Of a stretch of DNA of 64,000 nucleotides, positions 12,746 through 45,700 are shown piece by piece. Source of the stretch: Lingula anatina (taxonomy: Eukaryota; Brachiopoda; Lingulata; Lingulida; Lingulidae); the NCBI RefSeq assembly GCF_001039355.2, contig NW_019775636.1:75802-139801 (forward strand). Reading direction: 5' to 3'. Position 1 is the stretch's first letter, and each line of letters opens with the position of its first letter. The notes under the pieces are model-generated. The model ran no database searches, was not told the origin of the DNA, and saw only the letters and a program-made list of their open reading frames with translations. The position numbers were made by a program, and so were the translations under genes.

Positions 12746-14145
12746 CTCTTCCCTCGTCGCACGACATTTATTGTGATAATCAACTGCCTTTTCATACTCA
12801 CCCATGGCCTGAAGAACATTACCAATATCGCTGTATGTGGTGGCAGTGTCGGGATGTTTGTGTCCTAACAGTGCCTCCTGTTCATGGGCCACTAATTTTA
12901 AAATATGTAGAGCATTATTACAGAGATAAATGTGACAGAATGTGTTTGCAATCGAAGCTAATATGTCTACACTTTCCCGTTTTTTAGACACCTCCTGGGA
13001 CTCTAATTGTTTGATAAGTAAATCAGCAGTGTGTTTTATATGTGGTAACATCACCGATAGAAGACTTGACTTTGAAACACCAACACTTTTGTATTCTACC
13101 ATTCTGAATGCTTCTATATAATAACTGCAATAGGCATCTTGGATTTCACAAATGTAATTGCTGCATTTCTGGGCTTTGTATTCTGCATATTCCCTAAGTA
13201 AAGGGTGGATGTCATAGATGCCATTATCTGCACTAATGAGGGATTTTTTGGCAAGACTGTCTAGAATATGTTCACAATCATTTTGTTTTAACCCGAAAAT
13301 ATCAGAGACTTCTTTGAGGTAAAAAGCAACGGGAAATACACGCAGTGCATGAAACACCTTTTCTGCCTCCGGTTCTAACATTTCACAAGATATATCAAGG
13401 CAAGCTGTGATCTCTGTTGGCACGCTGGGAATGACAAGAGTGGGTAACATCGTTTGCATTTTCATTTTTTCTAATACCTCTTCGGTGTTTTTTTCATCAA
13501 GTAGTGCTGCTAGCAATTTTAAAGCTAGAGGGTTATGGTTACACATGTTAGCCATTTCGACTAAAGCCTTTGACTCACTGTCCGAGGGGCTGCTTGGTTT
13601 TCTTTCCCATAAGACTTCACGTGATGAGGTTTTATCGAGTGGGCCAATGTCTACCACAACTTTGTTGTGTGTTTTGGAATCAAACCTTTCACGACTGGTA
13701 CATAACAAAGTGATATGATTCGTTGAATCAGTTACATCCTTTAAAAAATCACAAAACTCCTCCCTGTTCGAACTTAGAACGTGGTCGCTATTATCCAGGA
13801 TAAGGAGTGTATCTGTAGTCAAACAAGACAATGTATGTTTGAAAATGCTGTTATAATAGGGGTATAAATCTTTCAAAGGGTGTGTTGGGTGATAGTGTTG
13901 GACAAGTGAAACTCTGACAGAGTTAAGATCTGTAACGTGTCTCATATCAATGTATAGCACATTTTGAAAGTTTTGCCCAACCTTAACTGCTATGCTGGTC
14001 TTACCAATACCCCCCATCCCGGTCAGGAGAATGAGTGGAGCTTTATCTCTGATATGTTGCTGTATCGTGGTAATGATGTCATCACGGCCCTTCAACTCAG
14101 TGTTTGTTCTGGGTAACTTCGTGGAGAGCAACTGACAAAGGGTTT
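12746..14145 (-). CDS. NOD-like STAND ATPase, NB-ARC exon copy 2, truncated at a contig join
   Basis: Same exon as 10021-12635, entered through the acceptor at 14146-14151. It has the same P-loop, Walker B, NPLALKLL and DIHPLLREY motifs. It runs only into the first TPR and then meets the N at 12745. From 13215 to 14254 it matches copy 1 (11705-12744) with no difference I can find. From 12746 to 13214 it differs at about 9% of positions. It is contiguous with the HEPN exon (14746-15334), and the splice phase fits: last exon base G plus AA gives Glu. This copy is therefore the 5' half of a real HEPN-NB-ARC-TPR gene whose TPR part is missing from its contig. Confidence 0.85.
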
Positions 14146-14627
14146 CTGAAAGAACAAATTTCAGTTACGTTGTGTGCACTTTCGTTTTAAAACCACAGTA
14201 GCTCCAAGGTAGAAACGTGGTGTACGTTTTTAATGAAATTAATAATAATAATAAAATTTATTTCAGCGTATAATGTTACGTGTTTATTTTGTTGGATTCA
14301 GATTCACCTGTTTGTTTACATGGTACAGAGAAGAAAAATAATAATATATCAATAAGTAATTCAATATGATACTTGACTATGATTCTTACAATATACACAA
14401 GTTAAAGAGATGGACCTTTTTGTTAATTCTGTTAATCGAGATACTGCTCTGTGAGATAAATCATTCTGTGGGTTAATAAGGATACATAGTTTCTGGTCAC
14501 TAATTAAAATGTTTAAGTAAAAATGAATAAATAAATAAATTTGGACCACTAAATCTAACGGTACAAAACCTGAAAATATACTGCCTGATTGTAGCGTGTG
14601 TGAACGCATGCGCGCGCTCGTGTGCAT

Positions 14628-14630
<3 letters not shown>

Positions 14631-14660
<30 letters not shown>
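14631..14660. repeat. (TG)n microsatellite in the HEPN/NB-ARC intron
   Basis: About 15 TG units, preceded by a CGTGTG/GCGCGC alternating purine-pyrimidine stretch (14595-14625). Confidence 0.9.
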
Positions 14661-14662
<2 letters not shown>

Positions 14663-14745
14663 ACAAACAAGTGCATTTGTGCTTATTTATTCTGTCTGGT
14701 TGTACAGGTGTTGAAAAGGTATTAAGTAATTGTGCCAAAACCTAC

Positions 14746-15334
14746 CTGAGGCATCGAGGGGCTGAATCAGCAGTTTGTCATAGTCATCATTAGTATACAA
14801 TGTCGACAGAGACAGCAGGATAGCTTTCAAATCAGCGAACTGGCTCTGAATGTCTGCGTCTGAGAGACCATCTGTCCCATTAGCGTGCTTATTGCGGTAC
14901 CCCTTCACCCTGGCGATGTTGGCCTCTGTCGATGTATCCGTGGCAGGAGGATTGTCCCATTTTGCATGAGGATTCAAGTTTGTGATGTTTCTTAATAAGA
15001 CTAAGATCAGGGTTATACCTAAGTCTTGCAATGTCACAGGAGGGGCGGGGCTCGCAGGAGGATAGAGAATATCCATTTGACCTTGGTCTAAAATCCTCTT
15101 TCTCTTCACTCCCTTTGACTTCAGACTGAGCAAGGTATGTGTCACAGTTTTGTCATTTAAGACATCAGTTATCACTCCATTACTTGATGGTCCATAGAGC
15201 CCTGGATATCGTGATTGTAACTGAGTATTGAGAACATCTCGAAGTACGTCCTCTGCACGACTTATTAAGAGTTGCATGCAGGAATGGTTTGCCTTCTTCT
15301 TTTGTGGAGTATCCAAACTATCCATTTTTCAGAT
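14746..15334 (-). CDS. DZIP3-like HEPN domain exon, N-terminus of the NLR-type protein
   Basis: The start codon is at 15325-15323, ten bases after acceptor TTTTGCAG, so an untranslated exon lies further upstream. The exon has 193 codons and donor G|GTAGGT at 14746/14745. The protein begins MDSLDTPQKKK and contains ILYPPASPAP, LILVLLRNIT, PPATDTSTEANIARVKGYRN and a C-terminal helix with LIQPLD. This is the pattern of the DZIP3/hRUL138-type HEPN domain often fused to NACHT or NB-ARC in invertebrate proteins. The usual R-x4-6-H of catalytic HEPN RNases is not evident: here RNKH is only R-x2-H, so RNase activity is uncertain. It splices in frame (phase 1) to the NB-ARC exon at 14145. With the complete exon of copy 1 the protein would be about 1,060 residues. 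Confidence 0.85.
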
Positions 15335-17671
15335 CTGCAAAATAAAATGTGATGACGGTTTTTAAGGTTCATCAGAATATTTTCGTTTTTCTCATGGTTA
15401 TTTTGTTAAAGTAAAGTGATAGGTTTATCAGTTTGATCAATCCCCGACGTCTCAAGTTCCTAAAACTTCTGATCTAAGACTAGATAGCAGATACTGCTAT
15501 GTAGAAAAATAAAGAATCAACCACCCCAACCACTCGAAATTACAATGTGAAATAAATTACATATATAATCGTCCGGCCCTGGAGCAGCCTGACCAGAATC
15601 ACTTGTAGCTAGCCTGGGCAACCCCGTTCTCATTCCAAATCTATCTTTATAGTACTTCAAAACGTATCAGCGATTAAAAAAATCATGGTCGCAAAATGCG
15701 TTCAGTTGCAAAAAGTATTCTAAAATGCAGCTCTACAAAGGTAAACTTTGCTGTGGCCTATCAAAAATTTAGATTTTACTTCGAAGACAGAAGATTAATA
15801 TCACTTTACAATGCATCAGCCTTTTATTCAGGATAAATCATAACTTATTTACATCAAAGAAAGCGGAGACCATACCAGTCCTACTACTATTCTACATAAC
15901 AACTGGCAATTTGCGACTTAATTTAGCCAACATAAAATTATTCAACGCTAAAGTGATAAGAGTATGTAATATTTCATAGGCAAGAACACGTACATGTACT
16001 AAGGGACCATTCCCAGACCCTATGGTACTAACTGTAGGTCGATCTAGGGGGTAATTAATTATCGTTTAGCAGCTTGCAGCTTCAGTGGGCGTGCCAGATA
16101 TCTAAGCCGCGTAAGCAACCAGCAATTAAGCTAGAAACCCCTCGGAGATGGATCGATCCTGTTAGGTTGATCTAGGTATGGGAACCCAGTCTATTGATCA
16201 TGTTTCGTTTTCAGAATAATGCAAATGCTTTTATTTAGATAAGATGGTCACTATTACATTTTATTCGTGCTGCATTGATGTCATTGATGCCATTATGTCC
16301 TACCGATAAACTAAACGTCGCTTTTTTTAAATAGATATATTAATTTGTAGCTCAATTGTACGAGGAATTTGGATAAAGAAAAAAGTACCTTTTGTTGTTG
16401 TATTCTAAAGGGTTACGTTGAATAAGACTATTGTCACATTTGTGGTGTTTTGGTCTAAGTGAAAGCTTATTCTTACAAGAATTACTAAAGAAAGAGTACG
16501 CTGTTGCTTTGTGTCACCACACGCTGAGTAAATAATGCATTATTATACGAACGCTGCAATACAAAGATGTGACCTTGACATTAAAGTTGTTTGTCAGAGC
16601 GCTGTGGAAACAGGGCGCAGTGTTTGCGAAAGTGAAAAAAAAGAGAAGTCCGTTTTGGACATGAAATATGTATAAAAATGTGCCACAAACAACACGTTTT
16701 ATTCTTTTTCTTCGTATATTTAATCCGTGTAATGTGTAATTTAAAATATACATACATTTGTTATCCGGAGAAGTGAACTTACCGAGGATTGACTTTTTAC
16801 GAATAGGCGTGTGTCGAACAGCTTACTTCTTCTTTTCTTTTGAACAACTTTTTTCGGATTTAAAGCTGAACTTCCTCTGTGTATGTGTAAAGTTATATAT
16901 TCAAGCAATAAATCTTGACAACAGAGTCTTTGAGATGAAGATCTAGCTCCGTTTTTCGGCTATTACCTGTTTACTCTGTCCCTGATTCAGACAGAGTCAA
17001 CAACAACAAAAAAGGGTCACATGATAAAGGCTGTCTGGGAATATTTAGACGATATTCTGTTTTTTTTTTTTCAACAACTTAAAAAAGATGTAATTTGATT
17101 GAAGTGTTCAGTAGAGTTGAGAGAAAAGGATTTGGCAATTAAAACAATAAAAATTAAAACTGGACTAATATGACCTCCCTTGCTACCAGCATACAACACG
17201 ATGTTTGTACAATGGCCTAAATATAGTTTGACCTCAGTAAGGTCATCACGTGCTGAAGGTCACTGCATTCACGTGCGTACTACCTGCATTGGCATTTATG
17301 TCATAGCACTCATTCCAGACGTTAACCCCATCTTCTATACAGCTCTGCGCTGGACTGCAATAATTAACTGAAACCCTACATGAATTAAGAAGAAATGTAA
17401 TCGTACGTCAATCGGCAGTCATTTCTTTAAGTTAGCCTACAACAGTAGACCTTTATTGTAAAGCGTATTATAAAGAAGAATCTACAGTCAATTTTTGGAC
17501 GTCTTTTAGAAAATAGATAGGACGCCCGATAGAAGTCCTGTTGGACTCCATTAGTTCCACAGCGTTTTATAGTCCCCCTGGACTTTTTGTAAATGCTAGC
17601 CGAGTATCTTAATAGTTCACCAAGGACAATGTGTGAAAAGCTAGCTTAGACCTTCTTTTCACATTTTCCAG
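15335..17671. other. Intergenic stretch between the divergently transcribed HEPN-NLR and EGF genes
   Basis: The NLR promoter and 5' untranslated exon (minus strand) and probably the first exons of the EGF gene (plus strand) should lie here or beyond. I could not find a signal-peptide exon ending in phase 1. A MITE-like fragment lies at 16002-16190. Confidence 0.55.
16002..16190. mobile_element. MITE fragment with GATCTAGG-type inverted ends
   Basis: GGACCATTCCCAGACCCTAT on the left pairs imperfectly with ATCTAGGTATGGGAACCC on the right. Internal TTAGCAGCTTGCAGC, GCCAGATATCTAAGCC and CGGAGATGGATCGATCCTG match the element at 50851-51101 in order, so both belong to one family. Confidence 0.65.
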
Positions 17672-38498
<20,827 letters not shown>

Positions 38499-38518
38499 AT
38501 ATATTACATCAGCGCACC

Positions 38519-38741
38519 CGGGCGGATCCAGGAGTTTTTTCTTTTTGAGATTGAGGACACAAGTAACAAACTATTTGCCTCGCTTAGCAGATATAAAACA
38601 ACAGACGAGGCAAATATGTTGTTATAGGAAGGGCACACTGGTCGAAAGACAGCTTTCTTTTTGGGGGGTGGGGGGAAAGGAATGGCTTAAACGCTCTAGG
38701 GTCACGTGACCAAGATGTGGCCTTCCCTGGATCCGCCACTA
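38519..38741. mobile_element. MITE-like element in the 3' flank of the EGF/CBM14 gene (second copy 40931-41152)
   Basis: Left end GGGCGGATCCAGGAG and right end CCCTGGATCCGCCACT form inverted repeats. Internal AAACTATTTGCCTCG and GACGAGGCAAATATG also pair. It lies 20 bp after the stop codon, probably in the 3' untranslated region. Confidence 0.7.
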
Positions 38742-39887
38742 CGGTCATATTAAATGTGGATGAATTTTAATTTTTGTTTTAAAACTTTGATTTACTGCTG
38801 TTGTTCACTTTGTAAAAAAATATTGTTGATGCCGATGAACTCATCGGTCGCTCATCCATTTTAAAACATATTTTGTCTCTGTAAATCTTCATTTTATGAA
38901 AAGTACTATTATATGAGGCGAAGTCTGCTCTTTTATTTTTGTCAGGAAAATCAAATCGTACAAACATTGCTGTACTGCTGCAATACAGGCTTCCACATGC
39001 AAGCATCGAAGGATCTCTAATAATATGTCACATCTTTAACAGAAAAACAAAGTAACTAAGATTTAGTGAAAAGCATACATAATTGTATATTCAAATTAGG
39101 ATCTGTGGCAAATGCCAAATTGCTTACAAACATTCCATTTACAGAAATTGGTTCCTATATTGGGTTTCAAAATAAATGGTTATATTTTATCAATATGTTT
39201 TCCTATAATTTTTTGTGAATCATTCATCCATGATATTATCAATAGAGTTCAAGTTGATTCATACCAATTTGCAGTATTATGTAATAATTTTCATTGATTT
39301 TTATTTTAAGAATTAGCCAAACACTTTTCTTCTTGCATTGAGTGCTATTTTTTTTACATTATAGGAACTAAAAGAATACCTTTTCTTTAAAGAAAACATT
39401 TTACATTATAAACATACTGACATACTCTAAACAGTAATTCACTTGATATGAATGCATGGTACTTGTGTTAATTTCCCTTATTATTACACAGCAAATTATC
39501 ACGTCAACTCTCTTCTGAAGCTGTCAGCCCCCATGTTCAAATGTTACAAAAAGGTCCTGAATCCTTTCTTTAAATTCATCAGTATAATACACTCTAAATT
39601 TCTCGTCCAAATATATTTATCACTGCTTGAACTCAAAATTGCTTAAATATCACGCACAGCCTTGGTCTCCTTTACGTTTTACTCTAATCTGATCTTTTTT
39701 TTTTTTTTGTGGTTGCCTACTAGTTGTAAGTCTTCAAAATAATGACTGCATCTGTAGCTTACATAGATAATTGAATAAGAATATTTACCCAGACTGGTAG
39801 AAATAAGTTAACAAGGCAGCAAAGATGTCAAAAGTATAGACAAAAAAACAGAACATAAAGAAGCAAATAAGTGCACAATTAAANTCA

Positions 39888-40665
39888 AGGGGAGGGGGGG
39901 GGGCGATTTACCAAATGCTGTTGCTGAACATTTTTCATAGGTCGGAAAGCTTCTAGATTTACAACTTCAATTGGGTTTGAATTGTGAACAGTATGGCAAA
40001 TCATTTTATCATTAGGTTTCCTGTTTTAAGTTTATATTCATCGCATTCGTTTGCTTTTAACCAAAAACTGTACGATAATGACACCATGAATCTGTGTAAT
40101 ACAATTTACTGATGCATTGAAAAAAATGGCAATTTCCGACCCTCTTTATTCCAGAGCCCCTGTGCAGGGTTTTGCCGGATAACAGTAACTGCGGTGGCTA
40201 CAGGGTCATCTGTCCTGAGGGGGTGGTGGTCAACTTTGACTGCCCAGGGGACCTGAAGTTCAGGGCCGGGAAGAAAATATGTGACCTCCCTCAGAATGTT
40301 GACTGTGGCCGGAGGCTTGACCATGGTCAGTACTGACGTGATATTCCTGGGGCTTGGTAACATAAAATTACTTTAGACTGGAATTTGGTTTTGTAATTTT
40401 AAAACCAAATTGAAATGTTAAGTTTGCTCAGAATCATTGGAATGGATTGATGAGGGCAGGTTAAAATTTGTAGAAAGGAAGAAATGGGCAAGGTACTTAA
40501 AATTATTTTATGTAAGTGGGGTATGACTGTTGCGGAATTTTAATATGTTAATTTTAAGGCTTGTCCCTTTAAGCGTGCGTACGTCTTCTAACAGCGCACT
40601 TACATATATATTGTTGTACATTGAACGCCAATTCACATGAAAGTTATACCGTTGAAAACGTCAAT

Positions 40666-40700
<35 letters not shown>

Positions 40701-42232
40701 AGACTCACGCTCCTCCAAATTTACATATTTTCAGGCAAACTGTGCCAGAAACCGAGTGGAAATTTTCCGGAGCCCGGCGACTGCAGCACCTTCCTCTCTT
40801 GCGATGGGTATATGATCCAAAGAGGGCGCCTGTGTCCTCCGGGACTTCTCTTCAATCCTAAAGCTGGAGCCTGTGACTGGCCTGATAAAGTGGACTGTCC
40901 GTACAGATAAATATATTACATCAGCGCACCCGGGCGGATCCAGGAGTTTTTTCTTTTTGAGATCGAGGACACAAGTAACAAACTATTTGCCTCGCTTAGC
41001 AGATATAAAACAACAGACGAGGCAAATATGTTGTTATAGGAAGGGCACACTGGTCGAAAGACAGCTTTCTTTTTGGGGGGTGGGGGGAAAGGAATGGCTT
41101 AAACGCTCTAGGGTCACGTGACCAAGATGTGGCCTTCCCTGGATCCGCCACTACAGTCATATTAAAATGTGGATGAATTTTAATTTTTGTTTTAAAACTT
41201 TGATTTACTGCTGTTGTTCACTTTGTAAAAAAATATTGTTGATGCCGATGAACTCATCGGTCGCTCATCCATTTTAAAACATATTTTGTCTCTGTAAATC
41301 TTCATTTTATGAAAAGTACTATTATATGAGGCGAAGTCTGCTCTTTTATTTTTGTCAGGAAAATCGAAACGTACAAACATTGCTGTACTGCTGCAATACA
41401 GGCTTCCACATGCAAGTATCGAAGGATCTCTAATAATATGTCACATCTTTAACAGAAAAATAAAGTAACTAAGATTTAGTGAAAAGCATACATAATTGTA
41501 TATTCAAATTAGGATCTGTGGCAAATGCCAAATTGCTTACAAACATTCCATTTACAGAAATTGGTTCCTATATTGGGTTTCAAAATAAATGGTTATATTT
41601 TATCAATATGTTTTCCTATAATTTTTTGTGAATCATTTATCCATGATATTATCAATAGAGCTCAAGTTGATTCATACCAATTTGCAGTATAATGTAATAA
41701 TTTTCATTGATTTTTATTCAAAGAATTAGCCAAACACTTTTCTTCTTGCATTGAGTGCTATTTTTTTTTTACATTATAGGAACTAAAAGAATACCTTTTC
41801 TTTAAAGAAAACATTTTACATAATAAACATACGGACATACTCGGTCATAAACAGTAATTCACTTGATATGAATGCATGGTATTGTGTTATTTTCCCTTAT
41901 TATTACACAGCAAATTATCACATCAACTCTCTTCTGGTGCTGTCAGCCCCCATGTTCAAATGTTACAAAAAGGTCCTGAATCCTTTCTTTAAATTCATCA
42001 GTATAATACACTCTAAATTTCTCATCTGAATATATTTATCACTGCTTGAACTCAAAATTGCTTTAGATATCACGCACAGCCTTGGTCTCCTTTACGTTTT
42101 ACTCTAATCTGATCTTTTTTTTTAAATTTTTTTTGGTTGCCTACTTGTTGTAAGTCTTAAAAATAATAACTACATCTGTAGCTTACATAAACAATTATAT
42201 AAGAATATTTACCCGGACTGGTAGAAATAAGT
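39888..42232 (+). pseudogene. Second copy of CBM14 exons 5 and 6 with flanks, probably the other haplotype
   Basis: Exon copies at 40155-40325 and 40735-40910 keep open frames, splice sites and the TAA. The few coding differences I compared are synonymous (for example CCC/CCG). No other exon of the gene is repeated here. Because the copy starts at the N at 39884, an unmerged allele is the simplest reading; a real tandem duplication of the gene end is the alternative. Confidence 0.8.
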
Positions 42233-42792
42233 TCTTATAAGGAAAGCGAAATTTTGTGGGCCAACATGGCCTATCACTTCACACTGGTCCTTTTCACATT
42301 GAGCAATGCATTTTTCTGTTTTGAACCAGTTTGACTAGACCTGAATAATTTATTTTAATCTTGCTGTGGGAACTTTACTCCTTTCATGAAATTCTAACTG
42401 TTTGAAAGCTCCAGTCAAGAGCTGAGATCCCTTTAAGCTATCTTACATAATCACCAGGCTATTAACTTGCCAATCTCTCAAACCTATGCAATGCAGGCAA
42501 CTGTTGTGCTCAGTGTGAACGAGGACCATAGCACAGCTGTCATCCTTTGCCACATGCTACAACCAGGGTAGCAAGTTTCAAAAACTGAAAATTCTGAAAA
42601 CATAGCTTGCAATTTCTCATAGGATTTAGACCATTAGAAAAACACGATCAAAATGAAGCCTGACAATCCTGAATCAGGCATAATACTGAACACTTTCACC
42701 CCTGACTATTATTACAAGTTTGTCTTCAGGCTCCTGGCAGCAGAGAGCATGGAGTCCATAATTTATACACAATTATCCTCATCTCATTTTCA

Positions 42793-45700
42793 TCAGGACT
42801 GTGGCACCCAAGATGTTATTTTTTGCCTGATATCTCTGGCTACAGATTCCACAGTAGAGTCTCTGGAGTAAAAAGCCTGGCACTTTCCCTGGGGGTCCAT
42901 GAGGTAGGTTATCACACTGTGATCCACCTGGAGAGAGGAGAACAATTAGGCATCTTAGCTCAGTCTTGTACAGGTATGTAATATAACATCAAAATACTCC
43001 TTCTAATACTGCTCAGTATCAAAACCCATTAACCCATTTTTTCATTTGTAAGTTTTAAGCTTTTGAACCTATCTCAAAAGATATAGTTACAAATAAATTA
43101 ATTAAAAAAAAATTGCTTTTAAAAGTGAAATCTGAATTTCATAGCTAGAAAACATATTTCTAGATTGTAAATATCTAAATGGGTTTGGATAATATCTTGG
43201 TTTTAAACAAGAATAAAAATTAGCAGGAAAAAATAAATTCTTTTGCTATTATAAGGTATGCAGTCTACTTACAATATAATCCCCGTCTCTGTCTTTAGGG
43301 CCATTACTAAAGTATACCCTGTATTGTTTACAGGCATCCAACACCTTGTCTTCAGGTCCTGTCAGACCAATAATTCTTGAAGAGATTTCTATAAATAGAC
43401 AGGTCATTTTAGATTAATGATATTTCTATACATTACAGCCAATCCAATCAATCAATGAAAAATATAATTAAAAATAAACAAATTAAAATTGAATTTCTTG
43501 TCTGGTACTCTAGAGAGACCACTTATGAGATTGATTTCATCTTTAAGTTTCCCTGCAATAAAATGTTTCATATCAAATTAATTTTATTTATATCTTTGCT
43601 TAATAAACTATTCTCAGAACACTACTGATTTCGAAGACATTTTTCTGTTCATGACAAATAACTTTGATTGAAGACTTAAGGCACATCCCTACCTATCCTG
43701 ATGCATAATTTTGGAATTAAGTATCTCTTTTAAACAACACTTAAAACAAAATTTATTTCAAAAAGTACAAGGTATTAGATTTTTTTCTCTCTCTCATCAC
43801 TCACCTTCATTGTATCTTTTCATGACCTCAGGAGTGTCTCTAGCAGGGTCACAGGTGATGAAATAAATTGGGATATCAGGCATGTCTTTCTGGCCAGCTG
43901 AAATAGAACACAACCAAAAAATTACATTTTTGTTACAAAATAAAATATTTTGATACTCACAGATACATAAGAAGTCAAACGGACATCATCTTTGGTCTGA
44001 TTTGCACAATCACAATGATCACAACTACACACACCTATCGAAATCAATTTCATAAATAAAGACAATCAGTTCCTGTATGTTAAGAACAAAATTAGGGGAT
44101 TGGGTGAGGCTGTTTTTTAAATGAGTCGGTCATGTTTACTAAGCAGATCTGTTAGTCTGAATACCATCACTGTGTACGCTCCATATCTATGTTACATAGA
44201 CAAGTACTCCTCTTTGCTTATACATTATCTCTGGAAGAAACAAGTCTTTCACAAGTCTGTATTTTCTTCATTGTAACAGTCTGTTTAGTTTTGTAAATAT
44301 TGTTTTTGCTGTACCCATTCCACTTTGCATGTATACTGTAAATGTCTTAGTGTTGGTGTGTGTGAGTGAGTGAGAAATTTAAATAGTTCTTCATCAAATT
44401 GTACTCATTTCTTTTGGAGTTATGCAATATAAATTATTTACCACAAAGATGAATCAGATGTGTCTGAAAAAAAAAATGAGCCCAAACTTTGTGTCATTAA
44501 CATTTACAGCTCTATAGATGACTTGGTCAGTGGTTCAGAAATTTGGCGTAGTTGATGCAGGATTGTATGGTTTGGAGAGAACATGATGATAAACCCGTCA
44601 ATCTCTGTGGGGATAGGATGATGATGATAACGATGTAAAAAAATATTACATCAATGAAATAAAAATCTGGATCAAAACGGCAAGTTACCTTCAAGTTCAT
44701 TTTCTACATAAAATAGTACAAAATAATGTTACTCTTTGCAAAAAATACCTAAATTAAATAATAGTAATAATAATAGTAATAATAATTACAGATGACATTG
44801 ACAGCTGCAGACATCTTCTCCATTTCTTCTGGACATATATCTGGACAATGTGTGAAACCAAAATACACCATTGTCCACTTCCCCAGTAGCTCCTTCTCAG
44901 TGACTGTGGCGCCATCTTGTGAGATCAGCTCAAAGGGACCCCCAATACCTGACTTGACATTTGATTTCTTTTTCTTGGGTTTTGAAGCAACAGGTTTAGC
45001 AGCAGGTTTAGCAGCAGGTGTAGCAGCAGGTGTAGCAGCAGGGGTAGCAGCTGAAGAATCACTTTTTTCTTGTTGTTCTCTTAATAGTCTTTTCCTCTCT
45101 AAAACAAATTATATGAGGTTTAAATGATACTACTTAAATTTAAGTGTAAAACTGCAATCAGTTTAAAACTAATAAAAGGACACATATATAGTAATGCTAA
45201 AGGAGACATTAATTAAGATAGTGTTCCTTGCATAAAAAATTTAAATGTCTTTATCGTATTGTTGTTGAGAGTCTATTGACTTGCTGATAAAATTAAACCA
45301 TAAAATTGGTGTTGAAAATTTCAAAACATGCCGGAAACCAATATAATTCACATCTTATCTATAAAGTAACCTGACCTATACCCTAAACATTTTATAAAAA
45401 GTTTACATTTCTCAATTCTTATCTTACTTACAATTGTACGAATGAGCTGATAAATACATATACATTTAAATCGATACAGTTTGAACAGTTATACAGTGAA
45501 CAAAGACGAGTCAGATCGAAACAGCACTGCTTATGACGCTGTGACAATGATCAGAATATGTGTACAGACACTAGCATACATATCAAATCTTATGTCAAAT
45601 GCCATTTTCAGATCAGTGGACACGTTCACGTGTCAAATATGGTGAGCCACTAAAAAGCTTGCCATATAATCTGCTAAGTATTCAAGTGGGTCAGCCATAT

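Noticed and set aside
39885-42232. A second functional EGF/CBM14 gene
   Set aside because: Only the last two exons are present, starting at an assembly N and almost identical to the first copy.
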